From the NCBI RefSeq assembly GCF_011634775.1, contig NZ_JAALXT010000001.1:248001-312000 (forward strand): DNA of 64,000 nucleotides, read 5' to 3'. The position numbers and the translations under genes were made by a program. This document shows positions 27,164 to 36,164 of this stretch, in pieces (within the stretch, counting starts at the first letter, position 1; each line of letters starts with the position of its first letter). Source of the stretch: Thalassoroseus pseudoceratinae (GTDB lineage: Bacteria > Planctomycetota > Planctomycetia > Planctomycetales > Planctomycetaceae). Under the pieces are notes generated by a model, which was not told the origin of the DNA, searched no databases, and saw only the letters and a program-made list of their open reading frames with translations.

Positions 27164-27382
27164 GCTTACCGATCGCAATTCCGTCGAAGTTGGTCATCAA
27201 CCGACCAACTCGGTGTATTCCCTCGCACAACGAAAACAACCAGATAAGCGAACACGTATCCTAAATCCCTGAGGAAGAACGACTTATTCGAATCTTGTAA
27301 ATTTTGCTCTCCGACGGTCTGTGAATTGCAACTTCCCCGAATGACCAATGACGGGTCGATTCCAGAATTGAAGGAGACTATC
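27164..27382. other. Intergenic leader of the Tyr/Arg-rich gene
   Basis: About 220 bases (305 counting the terminator) without a gene. The downstream part should hold the promoter of the 27383 gene; an A/T-rich TTGTAAATTTTG at 27294-27305 is the only candidate -10 area I can point to. Confidence 0.35.
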
Positions 27383-27841
27383 ATGAAACTGCACCACATC
27401 ACGACATTCAGCCTGGCCGCTGCATTGTTGTCGGCAAGTGCCGGTATGGCACGAGCAGACGACGACTATGAGGATTACCTCGAAGATCGACGTGAGGCTC
27501 AAGAGGAATATCGTGAGCGTATCCAAGAGCGACGCGAAGAATATCGTGAGCGACTTGAGGACCGCTACGAAGATCGGGAAGATTTTCGGCGAGACTACGT
27601 GCGTCCCTACGGATCTTACTTTCCCCGCCCAAACCGCAGATATGGTTATAGTCAGCCGTACTCCCGGTATTTCGACGCGCCACGGAATCGGGGCTATGGT
27701 TACTATCCGCGTCCGTATTCCCGTTCTTACAATCGAGGATTCGACTCGGGATATCGACGGTATGGAACCGGTTATCGCGGGTATCGTGATGGCGGTTGGA
27801 GCCTGAGTCTGCCAGGATTCCGAATTGACTTCGATGATTGA
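27383..27841 (+). CDS. Secreted Tyr/Arg-rich low-complexity protein
   Basis: 152 residues from the ATG at 27383, with AAGGAG seven bases upstream. A signal peptide (MKLHHITTFSLAAALLSASA, cleavage near ARA-DDD) is followed by a charged helical stretch of repeats of the kind REEYRERLEDRYEDREDFRR (residues about 35-72), and then a Tyr/Arg/Gly/Ser-rich C-terminal half (RRYGYSQPYSRYF, YRRYGTGYRGYRDG). I do not recognise the family. The composition suggests an extracytoplasmic protein that could aggregate or bind polyanions. A clean terminator follows, so it is a single-gene unit with a strong ribosome-binding site. Confidence 0.75.
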   Translation: MKLHHITTFSLAAALLSASAGMARADDDYEDYLEDRREAQEEYRERIQERREEYRERLEDRYEDREDFRRDYVRPYGSYFPRPNRRYGYSQPYSRYFDAPRNRGYGYYPRPYSRSYNRGFDSGYRRYGTGYRGYRDGGWSLSLPGFRIDFDD

Positions 27842-27869
27842 TTTTTGACGACGAAAAGTCTGTGATACA

Positions 27870-27903
27870 GACGCCGCCGTTCTCCGGTGGCGTCTTTTTT
27901 TTG
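27870..27903 (+). terminator. Rho-independent terminator
   Basis: GACGCC-G-CCG pairs with CGG-T-GGCGTC around a short TTCTC loop, and eight T follow. It begins 29 bases after the stop of the Tyr/Arg-rich gene. Confidence 0.9.
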
Positions 27904-27927
27904 TGACAAAGCCAAGTGACTGTTGTG

Positions 27928-28827
27928 ATGAACGAGTTTGACTGGATCAACGCATTCCGAGCCCGCATGCCAGCTCATCCGCGTGTGCCATTGGGGATCG
28001 GTGACGACGCCGCCATCGTCTCTTCCGCCTCAGGTGACCGCTTGGCGATGGCTGTCGATACGCTCATCGAGGGCGTGCATTTTGTTTTCGATGAAAATCC
28101 CGACTATCCCCCCGCAACGCCGGAACTTGCCGGTCGCAAGGCACTGGCAGTGAACCTGAGCGATCTCGCAGCGATGGCGGCTCATCCACTTGCGGCAGTG
28201 GTGGGTGTCGTTTTCGATCGTCGGCGGGGTGCCGATTTCGCCAGCCGAGTGATGAACGGTGTCCGTGAACTTGCCGAAGAATTTGATATGGCCATTGTCG
28301 GTGGTGACACGAATACCTGGAACGGGCCGCTGATGATTAGTGTCACCGTCTTGGGGGAATCGGCCACGCCCATGATCACCCGGAACGGTTCACAAGTTGG
28401 CGACTTAATCGGTGTCACCGGCCCATTGGGTGGAAGTCGGTTTGGTCACCATCTGAAATTCACGCCACGAATTCGCGAATCTCACCAACTACGGACAGCA
28501 CTCGATATTCACGCCATGATCGACGTGAGCGACGGACTGTCCTCCGATTTACGACACCTACTTGATGCCGCCAATGTGGGAGCGAGAGTCGAGGCGGAGG
28601 CCATTCCGCTCAAACCCGAGTGTGATCACTGGCAGAACGCCTTCGAAGACGGGGAAGACTTCGAACTGCTTTTCACCGTAGCGGCGTCGGACGGTCCACG
28701 TCTTCCGACTTGCAAGGTTCCAATTCATGTTATTGGGACCATCGAGGAACCGTCAGTTCAGGAGTTGATTGTCGCGGGAGTTGCCCAACCATTCCCCGAC
28801 GGTGGATGGAACCATCGGTTCGACTAG
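27928..28827 (+). CDS. thiL: Thiamine-monophosphate kinase
   Basis: 299 residues from the ATG at 27928; in-frame GTG codons at 27916 and 27925 are alternatives. It phosphorylates thiamine monophosphate to thiamine diphosphate. Family motifs: GIGDDAAIV near residue 25, AVDTLIEGVHF, the NLSDLAAMAA helix, IVGGDTNTW, IDVSDGLSSDLRHL and EDGEDFELLFTV. Length is slightly below the usual 310-330. Cytoplasmic. No other thiamine gene is nearby. The gene begins 25 bases after the preceding terminator's T-run, so its promoter must overlap that region. Confidence 0.95.
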   Translation: MNEFDWINAFRARMPAHPRVPLGIGDDAAIVSSASGDRLAMAVDTLIEGVHFVFDENPDYPPATPELAGRKALAVNLSDLAAMAAHPLAAVVGVVFDRRRGADFASRVMNGVRELAEEFDMAIVGGDTNTWNGPLMISVTVLGESATPMITRNGSQVGDLIGVTGPLGGSRFGHHLKFTPRIRESHQLRTALDIHAMIDVSDGLSSDLRHLLDAANVGARVEAEAIPLKPECDHWQNAFEDGEDFELLFTVAASDGPRLPTCKVPIHVIGTIEEPSVQELIVAGVAQPFPDGGWNHRFD

Positions 28828-28979
28828 CCTGTGAACTGATTAGTACGGATGAAAAATTTTGACCGTTTTGTGGGTCTGCTGATTCCAAGGTCCTGTTCTT
28901 GTGCCGAAGTATGGTAGAATGCGTTTCCCGGTCGACAGCCGGAAAGAACGACTTTGAAAATTCAACTACGAGGCATCTC

Positions 28980-29489
28980 ATGGTGACGGAAGACCCCCAA
29001 GCCGACGGCCCTCTGGGGAGTTCGGTCGAAAAATTGCGATCTGAAATGGACAAGTGGATTGAAGTGGTGCGAAGCTCCGGTTCCCGGGCGTGGGAAACAC
29101 TGAAACCGCGAAACGTCGATCATCGGTTTATCGCTAGTGCGGACTTGGTCGAGACAACCGAAGACGTGCGTGTGTTTCTGGATATTCCCGGCGTCGATCC
29201 GCGAACGCTGGAAGTCAATTTGACGGGCAACATGCTCTCAGTCAAAGGCATCAAGTCACCTTCCCCAAGTGGTGAAGGTCAGGTGACACACCTCGATGAG
29301 CGGGCGGTCGGAAGTTTCTCCCGCGCACTGCCTCTGCCCGCACCCGTAGACCCGGAACAGGTTTCCGCCGAGGTCAACGATGGTGTGCTGACGATTGTCT
29401 TGATGAAATCCGAACGGGCCAAACCACACCAGATTCAAGTTCAAGTCGGCAACCAAGGCAGTTCGGTTTCCCTCGGTTCCGGTAACTAA
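28980..29489 (+). CDS. Small heat-shock protein (Hsp20/alpha-crystallin)
   Basis: 169 residues from the ATG at 28980, with GAGG upstream; an upstream in-frame start at 28899 is unlikely. An N-terminal helical arm (VEKLRSEMDKWIEVVRSSGS) precedes an alpha-crystallin domain, residues about 62-150: SADLVETTEDVRVFLDIPGV, LEVNLTGNMLSVKG, the strand with SFSRALPLPAPVD, and the usual end VNDGVLTIVLMKSE. The I-x-I anchoring motif is not clear; IQVQV is in its place. It is a holdase chaperone. TAGAAT at 28915-28920 may be the -10 box. I see no CIRCE element. Confidence 0.92.
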   Translation: MVTEDPQADGPLGSSVEKLRSEMDKWIEVVRSSGSRAWETLKPRNVDHRFIASADLVETTEDVRVFLDIPGVDPRTLEVNLTGNMLSVKGIKSPSPSGEGQVTHLDERAVGSFSRALPLPAPVDPEQVSAEVNDGVLTIVLMKSERAKPHQIQVQVGNQGSSVSLGSGN

Positions 29490-29642
29490 AAAAGGCTTGT
29501 TTTCGGTGTCGCAAATGGCGGGGTGTCTTCACAGGCCGCAATGAATTGCCGCACGTGACACGGAATCGAATTCGGTCACATTGGCCTCGAACCTGACGCG
29601 ACCGGCTCGAGTGTCGTGTTGCCGAAAATCAACCAACAATTT
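29490..29642 (+). other. Long untranslated stretch between hsp20 stop and its terminator
   Basis: About 150 bases lie between the hsp20 stop and a strong terminator at 29643. No convincing open frame is present. It may be a long 3' untranslated region or a separate small RNA. Confidence 0.35.
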
Positions 29643-29685
29643 GAAACCTTGCAGTCGTTCAAACCGATTGCAAGGTTTCTTTTTG
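29643..29685 (+). terminator. Rho-independent terminator
   Basis: GAAACCTTGCA at 29643-29653 pairs perfectly with TGCAAGGTTTC at 29669-29679, followed by five T. Confidence 0.9.
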
Positions 29686-29778
29686 CTTTGACTAATCCAG
29701 ATTCTAGATGCGTTCCGGGGGGCACGTTCTTTAGACTGAACAGCATTCACGATAAAACCGGAGTCTTGGGAGTTTCTC

Positions 29779-31095
29779 ATGCGATTGTCGATAGGAACGT
29801 GTTCTGGGTTGGGGGCGGTGGCCGTTGTGCTTTGCGGTACCGTCATGGCTCAGGACAACGCAACCCAGAATCAAGCCCCTCCGCCCGAGCCAGATAAAGT
29901 CGCTGTGGCACGGGAGCTGGTCGACGCCTTGGCTCACCGCGATCCCAATGTCCGTCAAGCGGCTGCGGCTGCGATTCAAGGACTCGATGGAGAATCGTTG
30001 CGGGCGGCAGTGGGAGGTCTTGTCGCTGTCATCGAACGAGGTGAACTGCCATACGCCGTCGTTGCTGGGTCGGCGTTGATCGAACTTGACCTGTCCTCAT
30101 CTCCACGCAGACCGGTCGAAGATGCGTTGATCGACTCACTCTACCGCTTAATGCAGGACCGAAGTTTGCAGCCGCAACGTTGGGCGATCGCTGCTCAACT
30201 CGTGCGAAACTTCGCTCCCGAAACCGCTGCCGATCACCCGGAACTTTGGGCAGAGACTCTCGCGAATCCCGACCGATTCCGTGCCTACGAAGTGATTTCG
30301 CTGATCGAATTGGTCGCGAGTCGAAATGCCGCAGCGGTTCGTCAAGCTGCGATCGATCGCATCAATGCCCGTCCCAAATCGGATCGAACCAAGACGGACA
30401 CCGAGCTGCGTGCAACTTTGAAATCGGCCAATCAACGGCGACAATCCCTGGTGGATGTCCGCGCGATGTTGGAACCCGCGTTGTTCGACATCCTTCATCG
30501 ACGCTCAATTGATTTCACTGAGATCGAGCTCGATGCCAGTGTCGTTCCCGTGGGATTGGTCGGATACATCCGCCGACTTCCCGCCGAGAATCGATTGCTG
30601 GTTCTGCGAACATTGTCCGACCTGGAAGCGGATCCGACATTGCTGACAAGCCCGCTGTTGCAATCGATGCACACCGCAAACCAGTATGTAGCACTCGAGG
30701 CTGCAACCCTGATCGGCGACTTGCCGGGACATGACAACTCGGTTCAATCAGCGAAGCAGCAAGCCGTTGAGACGCTTGCCAACTTGGCTGTGCTACCTGG
30801 CGGAAAAGTTCGTGGGGCCGCTGCGGGTGAAATTGGCGGAGTCGGCCAGGCAGCAATTGCCGTCGTTCCTCGGTTAACCGCCATGTTGAGCGATTCCGAT
30901 CCCGATGTCAGGACCGGTGCGGCTCGTTCGCTGGGTGACCTCGGACCAGCAGCAGAGGTTGCGATTCCGGCGTTGCAAGCGGCTATCCGAATCGAGGAAC
31001 TCGTCAGCAAAGAAAACACGATCACGATGCAGGAAGCATTGAAGTCGATCAAACCAGACGACGAAACCACCGATGCCGCGAATTCAGAGGAATAA
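29779..31095 (+). CDS. Secreted HEAT-repeat protein
   Basis: 438 residues with GGGAG before the ATG. A signal peptide (about 1-24, ending VMA-QDN) precedes HEAT/armadillo-type helical pairs. The clearest repeats are near the two ends: DALAHRDPNVRQAAAAAIQG (about 50) and TAMLSDSDPDVRTGAARSLG DLGPAAEVAIPAL (about 370-400). The middle is also helical but diverged. HEAT solenoids bind proteins, so a periplasmic scaffold is the best inference. It stands 160 bases upstream of the VWA membrane protein on the same strand; both may be one transcript. Confidence 0.82.
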   Translation: MRLSIGTCSGLGAVAVVLCGTVMAQDNATQNQAPPPEPDKVAVARELVDALAHRDPNVRQAAAAAIQGLDGESLRAAVGGLVAVIERGELPYAVVAGSALIELDLSSSPRRPVEDALIDSLYRLMQDRSLQPQRWAIAAQLVRNFAPETAADHPELWAETLANPDRFRAYEVISLIELVASRNAAAVRQAAIDRINARPKSDRTKTDTELRATLKSANQRRQSLVDVRAMLEPALFDILHRRSIDFTEIELDASVVPVGLVGYIRRLPAENRLLVLRTLSDLEADPTLLTSPLLQSMHTANQYVALEAATLIGDLPGHDNSVQSAKQQAVETLANLAVLPGGKVRGAAAGEIGGVGQAAIAVVPRLTAMLSDSDPDVRTGAARSLGDLGPAAEVAIPALQAAIRIEELVSKENTITMQEALKSIKPDDETTDAANSEE

Positions 31096-31255
31096 CCGCC
31101 AGGCCGATTCCAGAGGAAGACGAAACCTTGGGCTGACGCGGATGTTGTGATCCGTATTCAGTAGCGTTATCTTCGTGGGTGGTGATTGCCAACTCCCTCC
31201 CCAGTGAACGCCGCTGGATACTCGAACGTCCCGTCCCCTAAGGTTTATCGTCGTC

Positions 31256-33988
31256 ATGTTCGAACGAAGATTGATCTTCCAAGAAGGTGACGCTTCGCTG
31301 TGGATTCTCGTCACAATTGTCATCGCCGCCGTCGGGGTGATCGGTCTGGCCACCAACGCCACGAAAAAACAACGCCGGTGGCTTCCACTCATCTTGTTCA
31401 GCGGATTGACGATTTTCGCCGTCGGTAAGTTGGCATGGTCATCGCTCGGAGCATGGGCCGTCGGATCGATTTTGGCGGTGCTGGCCGCTGTCGGTTTGAT
31501 CTTCGTTCTACTCCAGTATGAACGACGTCTTGTCCGCCCCTCCGTCGGAAATACGTTACTGCTGCTTCGGCTGGCGATATTGTTTGTCTTCGCCGTGACA
31601 TTGCTCAAACCGTCGCTGGTCTGGGAGCGAATCGAGTCTCATGACGGCCGCATTCTGGTGGCAATTGATCTGTCCGACAGCATGGACACCCTCGATTCCC
31701 ACGCCACTTCCGCCGAAAAACTCCGCTGGGCACGCGGCCTGGGGATGATCGGCAACTCACAAATCGATCAACGTCTCGACGAATACCTCGAAGCATTCGA
31801 GAAGGGACAAGAACCCGAGTGGGTGGGTCCCGATGAGGTCGAGACGATCGAAGAGCGTCGTGAACTGACGCAGGTGCGGCGGGAAAACCTGAACGCGGTT
31901 TTTGAGAGTGTCGATCGACTCAGTCGCAAAGCCGTGGTGCAACGACTGCTTTTTGAAGACGAAACACCACTCTGGTCCGCCATTGGCGAGGCCGGTGAAA
32001 GGGAACTCATCGTCTTCGCGGGACAATCGGAGATGCTCGCCGCTCTCGACGACGAGCAAACGGCCGACTTCATTGAGCAAACATCACTCGAACCACCCGA
32101 TAAGATTCAGGCCGAGACTACAGACCTTTCGCAGGGACTACGTTCGCTCAATGGCGATTCCGAGAAACCTCTGATTGGCGTGGTGTTGCTGACCGATGGT
32201 CGTGATCAGTCGGATGGCAACGCGGTCGAATTGGCTGCCCGTTTGGGAAATGTGTCTTCACCGGTGTTCCCCGTGATGATTGGATCGGAGCGGCGACCTC
32301 GCGATTTGGCCATCGCCCATATCGACTATCCGCAGACCTCCTACCCGAACGACACACGGGTTGTGAAGGCGTTACTCAGCACGTCCGGGTTTGAAGGGCA
32401 GTCCATTGTCGTCACCCTCGAACAAGACGGTCAAGAACCGCTTAAACAGACGATCATTCCCACATCCGACGAAGCAGACATTCAATTTGAAATCGACGAA
32501 GACGAAATCGGTCGGCACGAGCTAACTCTCAAGATCGAACCGCAAGAGACCGAAACACGGACAGACAACAACCTGCAAACGTTCGCCATGACGATTGTAG
32601 ATGATCAAGTTCGAATTATTCTCTTGGATGGCGTCGCTCGCTGGGAGTTTCGTTACATTCACAACGCATACATTCGTGACGAAGCGGTCGGGCGGGACAA
32701 CGTCGATGCCATCGTGTTCGATCAACCCTATCTGGGTGTGCTGCCAGACACTTGGTTCCCCCGGAAACTCAATCTCCCCCGTGATGCGAATGACCAAACT
32801 CAATCACCGTTTGCGGACGCGGATCTCGTGATCCTGGGAGATGTCGCACCGGCGAATCTGCCCCCGAATGCTTGGGAACTCTTGGACCGATTCGTGTCGG
32901 AAGACGCAGGCACGCTTGTGCTGACCGCGGGACAACGACACTTCCCGATGCAACATCGCTCACCAATCGTGGAGCGTCTGTTGCCGATCGAAAACCCGCA
33001 GCCTCATGTCGTCGCGGGAGCAAACTCCTTCGGAAGTCCGCACGAAAGAGGTTTCCATCTGCGTCTGACTCCCGAAGCGGAACGCGAGGCGATGTTCCAA
33101 CTCAGCACGGATGGTGCAGCGGCCAACCAGTCGGTTTGGAAGAACTTACCCGGACACACTTGGGGCATCTTCGGCGAAGCCAAACCTCAGGCGATGGTCT
33201 ACGCAGTCGCGGACGTCAACCCGGCCAACCGGCCTGTCGGTCACACGCTAACCGAAGAACGAAACAACGCCATGATCGTCCAACAGTACGTCGGAGCCGG
33301 TCAGGTTTTGTGGTTGGGTATCGACAGCACATGGCGATGGCGAAGCCGAGTCGGAGATGCTTACCACCACCGATTTTGGGGACAACTGGCTCGCTGGGCG
33401 GCAATGAACAAAGCGGTCGCGGGGAATGATTTTGTTCGTTTTGGCATGCTGCGGACCGATTTGAATGCCGGCGAAGACGCCGTGTTTCAAGCTCGGTGGC
33501 GGGCGAATTTTCTGCGTCAGAACCCAGACGTCACCGCAACAGCAGTGATCGAACAAAAAGACGCACGGGGCCGTTGGTCCTCGATGACCGAGGTGGACTT
33601 GTCACCGATCACCGATGGCTCGTTGATGCACGAAGGACAAGCTGCCAACCTGCCCGCCGGTGAGTACCGAGTCAATCTCCGTGTCGCCGGTGCGGCTGTT
33701 GATCCTGGCAACCTGGAAACGAAGTTTTACGTCACGGAACGCCCGACCGCCGAACTTACCAACGTTAGTGCCAACCGCAAATTGCTGCAACAGATTGCTG
33801 ACGTCAGTGGTGGGGAACTATTCACCCCCGACACTGTCAGCCGCCTGCCCGAACGGTTGACTCCACCCGACATACGATCGTCGAGGCGTGAAGAGTTCGA
33901 GCTGTGGGATCACTGGCCCGTTCTGATCCTCTTCTTCGTATTGCTCACCGGCGAGTGGCTCGTCCGTAAATTGAACGGGCTGCCCTAA
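31256..33988 (+). CDS. Large VWA-domain membrane protein
   Basis: 910 residues. Three N-terminal TM segments (about 15-33, 43-85 and 100-118) are followed by a von Willebrand A domain with a complete MIDAS start, DLSDS at 138-142, and later GVVLLTDGRDQSDGNAVELA. A CARDB/Ig-like region (about 365-440), a class-I glutamine-amidotransferase-like region (about 445-740; ADLVILGDVAP and similar) and a C-terminal TM (HWPVLILFFVLLTGEWLV) complete it. This is the layout of BatA-type and 'glutamine amidotransferase' membrane proteins found next to MoxR ATPases, but no MoxR gene is in the window. Its last 171 bases overlap the convergent lipoprotein gene. Confidence 0.88.
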   Translation: MFERRLIFQEGDASLWILVTIVIAAVGVIGLATNATKKQRRWLPLILFSGLTIFAVGKLAWSSLGAWAVGSILAVLAAVGLIFVLLQYERRLVRPSVGNTLLLLRLAILFVFAVTLLKPSLVWERIESHDGRILVAIDLSDSMDTLDSHATSAEKLRWARGLGMIGNSQIDQRLDEYLEAFEKGQEPEWVGPDEVETIEERRELTQVRRENLNAVFESVDRLSRKAVVQRLLFEDETPLWSAIGEAGERELIVFAGQSEMLAALDDEQTADFIEQTSLEPPDKIQAETTDLSQGLRSLNGDSEKPLIGVVLLTDGRDQSDGNAVELAARLGNVSSPVFPVMIGSERRPRDLAIAHIDYPQTSYPNDTRVVKALLSTSGFEGQSIVVTLEQDGQEPLKQTIIPTSDEADIQFEIDEDEIGRHELTLKIEPQETETRTDNNLQTFAMTIVDDQVRIILLDGVARWEFRYIHNAYIRDEAVGRDNVDAIVFDQPYLGVLPDTWFPRKLNLPRDANDQTQSPFADADLVILGDVAPANLPPNAWELLDRFVSEDAGTLVLTAGQRHFPMQHRSPIVERLLPIENPQPHVVAGANSFGSPHERGFHLRLTPEAEREAMFQLSTDGAAANQSVWKNLPGHTWGIFGEAKPQAMVYAVADVNPANRPVGHTLTEERNNAMIVQQYVGAGQVLWLGIDSTWRWRSRVGDAYHHRFWGQLARWAAMNKAVAGNDFVRFGMLRTDLNAGEDAVFQARWRANFLRQNPDVTATAVIEQKDARGRWSSMTEVDLSPITDGSLMHEGQAANLPAGEYRVNLRVAGAAVDPGNLETKFYVTERPTAELTNVSANRKLLQQIADVSGGELFTPDTVSRLPERLTPPDIRSSRREEFELWDHWPVLILFFVLLTGEWLVRKLNGLP

Positions 33989-34546
33989 GGACGATCGATC
34001 CTCGGCAAACGGCTCCGGCTCAAGAATCAGATCGTCGATCGGTAACTCGGCGCGAAGATCCTGATCGCGAGCGTTATCGTCCGACTCAAGGCCATCTGTT
34101 TCCGACTCCGAGGGGATTGGCACGTCGGACGATTCGGTTGGTGCGGGAGCATTCTCGACTGCGTCTTCCGCTGAGCTCTCTGTTTCGTCAAGATATTCCG
34201 ACGACACCGGTTCTTCGAAGGTGTCGGACACGATTGGGCCAGCACTCGTCATCCAGGTGTTGTTGGCCCCGGCAGGCATGGCAGGCGTATCAGCGATTCC
34301 CGCACCGTGCCGCCACCGGGCATGTCGAACACGATCGGCAGCCAACGGACGAGCATCGATCGTTCCCACAAATAACGCCGGACGACGCAGCAGGTTGCAG
34401 TCGAACCAAGTCCAAGTCACATGCTGATCCGCGACGATCCCCAATCCGTGCATTCCCGGACCAGCCGTCACCTGTGCGCACCCCGACACGGCGGCGAAGC
34501 CGAACAGGAGTAATCCGAATAATTGCCAGGACCGCACGTGACTCAT
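33818..34546 (-). CDS. Acidic lipoprotein, unknown function
   Basis: 242 residues from the ATG at 34546; a TTG at 34564 is an alternative. A lipoprotein signal (SWQLFGLLLFGFAAVSGCAQ, Cys23) is followed by a moderately conserved-looking part (GLGIVADQHVTWTWFDCNLL) and a long acidic, Ser/Glu/Asp/Pro-rich tail without a visible domain. I do not recognise it. The last 57 codons lie antisense to the end of the VWA gene, whose own C-terminus looks authentic, so this tail may be poorly constrained. It is last of a four-gene minus-strand row (DUF4349, SGNH, DUF2071, this gene). Confidence 0.6.
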   Translation of the reverse strand: MSHVRSWQLFGLLLFGFAAVSGCAQVTAGPGMHGLGIVADQHVTWTWFDCNLLRRPALFVGTIDARPLAADRVRHARWRHGAGIADTPAMPAGANNTWMTSAGPIVSDTFEEPVSSEYLDETESSAEDAVENAPAPTESSDVPIPSESETDGLESDDNARDQDLRAELPIDDLILEPEPFAEDRSSLGQPVQFTDEPLAGEQYEEEDQNGPVIPQLELFTPRRSYVGWSQPFGQAADSVGGE

Positions 34547-34635
34547 GCAGTTTTCATCGGCCAATCATGAATTCCGTGATGAAGATTTCAGCATTCTCTT
34601 TATCGAAGACCGCCGAACAGTTGCGATGAACATCT

Positions 34636-35403
34636 TCACCGACCGCGACTTGAGTATTTCTGTGCTCGCAACGGAAAAATCTCGACATCCACACCCGACG
34701 AAAAGCAAGCGTGTGCAATCTCCTTGCAAGGCGGCAAACCGGCGGCGACGCTCAAGTTCTCCTCGCATTGCATGACTGTCGCAGGCTGAATTTCGTAGGG
34801 CGTATGATGGACCTGCCCGCGGTAAATCTCTCCACTGCGATGTACCGCGAAAAGGAGATAGCGTTCGACGAGAAAGTGTTCCAGCGTGCCAATTTCTGCG
34901 GGCTTCGGTTGGTCCGGCGAAAGCTCCGCCGAAATCGTATACGAAGCATCGGACGGTTCCGGCCACAACCGCTGCCCCGAGTAACGAATGCCGCCGCTCG
35001 TTTGCTGCAGGCTCATTTGGGCCCGGAAATATGGCAACGCCCACCGTGATCGGGCAATGCGAACAGCCAAAGAGTTGGCGGCGTCCAGACTGAAAAACCA
35101 CACGCCCGGCTCACCATTGAGCAACACGTAGGTTCGCACGTTCGTTTCCAAGAAGTTCGAAACGAACGGAACCGACGGACCCCACCAGGGTCGGACACCC
35201 CGCATCGCAAACGGAACCAAACCCAACCACGCTTTCCCGTCGAACAAGTCAAGCTCCAAGCCAGCGGGAATCAGCGGTCGCAATGTCTCGGAAGAGACGG
35301 TCCAGTGAACGAACAATAAATCGCGCCATTTTTGGTAGCCAATGACGCGTTCAACTGGACGTTGTCCCGGTAATCCTCGGTCGATTTTGACGGTGTTATT
35401 CAT
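34636..35403 (-). CDS. DUF2071 (YqjF-like) protein
   Basis: 255 residues. The DUF2071 pattern is clear: KWRDLLFVHWTVSSETLRPL IPAGLELDLFDG, AWLGLVPFAM, NFLETNVRTYV, GVWFFSLDAANSLAVRIAR, and the later FLVERYLLFA. The fold is acetoacetate-decarboxylase-like, but a reaction is not established for the family. Length is normal. Cytoplasmic. Its start overlaps the stop of the SGNH hydrolase gene by eight bases (ATGAATAA), which indicates translational coupling. Confidence 0.93.
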   Translation of the reverse strand: MNNTVKIDRGLPGQRPVERVIGYQKWRDLLFVHWTVSSETLRPLIPAGLELDLFDGKAWLGLVPFAMRGVRPWWGPSVPFVSNFLETNVRTYVLLNGEPGVWFFSLDAANSLAVRIARSRWALPYFRAQMSLQQTSGGIRYSGQRLWPEPSDASYTISAELSPDQPKPAEIGTLEHFLVERYLLFAVHRSGEIYRGQVHHTPYEIQPATVMQCEENLSVAAGLPPCKEIAHACFSSGVDVEIFPLRAQKYSSRGR

Positions 35404-36070
35404 CGACTAACACGGGTTCGACAAGGGAATTCCAAAGCGTGTACCCCTTTTTGTTGAGATGCAAACCGTCATCGCGGAACAACTCGGGACGTGGCTTGCC
35501 GTCTTTGCCGATCATTGGGTTCCACACATCGATGTATTCCAAGTTCTCATTCGCCTCGCATTGCTGTTCGATAAGGGCGTTGGCTTCTTTCATGGTCTCC
35601 GCCAGTTTCCATCGGCTCAACGAAGGCTTGATCGCGATGTAAGCAATCGGCACGTTTGGCAACTCTTGACGAACCTTCTTCACAAACTGACGGAAATCCC
35701 GAGCCACCGTCTCCGGCGTCTTATTGTGAGCAATGTCGTTGTCCCCAGCGTACATGACCACCTGCCGGGGTTGATGTTTGGTCACAATCCGATCGGCGTA
35801 GAACAAAGAGTCGGCCACTTCCGACCCACCAAAACCCCGGTTGATTACAGTGTGCTCTGGGAAGGAATTTTCCAGATCCCACAACCGAATGCTCGAACTG
35901 CCCACAAAGAGAATGGCCCCTTTTGGCGGGGATTGCTTTTTGTCGGCTTGTTCAAATTTCTGAATCGTGGATTCCCACCGCGTCGAGGGGTTCTTTTCGT
36001 CAGCGGCTGTCGAATTCAGGTTTGCAATCAGCAAACAACCGATCAAACTGAACGCAAATTTTAGACTCAT
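35396..36070 (-). CDS. Secreted SGNH/GDSL-family hydrolase
   Basis: 224 residues from the ATG at 36070, with AAGGAG upstream. A signal peptide (MSLKFAFSLIGCLLIANLNS, cleavage near TAA-DEK) precedes an SGNH fold: block I GAILFVGSSSIRLWDL with the nucleophile Ser, block II NRGFGGSEVADSL, block III VMYAGDNDIAHNK and block V DDGLHLNKKGYTLW (Asp-x-x-His). All four catalytic blocks are intact. Members are lipases, carbohydrate esterases or acetylhydrolases; the substrate cannot be read. It is coupled to the DUF2071 gene by an eight-base overlap. Confidence 0.92.
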   Translation of the reverse strand: MSLKFAFSLIGCLLIANLNSTAADEKNPSTRWESTIQKFEQADKKQSPPKGAILFVGSSSIRLWDLENSFPEHTVINRGFGGSEVADSLFYADRIVTKHQPRQVVMYAGDNDIAHNKTPETVARDFRQFVKKVRQELPNVPIAYIAIKPSLSRWKLAETMKEANALIEQQCEANENLEYIDVWNPMIGKDGKPRPELFRDDGLHLNKKGYTLWNSLVEPVLVDE

Positions 36071-36164
36071 CAACTGGCTCCTTGGAAGTTTTTTTCTCAT
36101 TACACGGCGTTGCGTCGCAAATTGCAAACGGAGTGCCCAGCCGAAACCCCATCAATTGTCCGCA

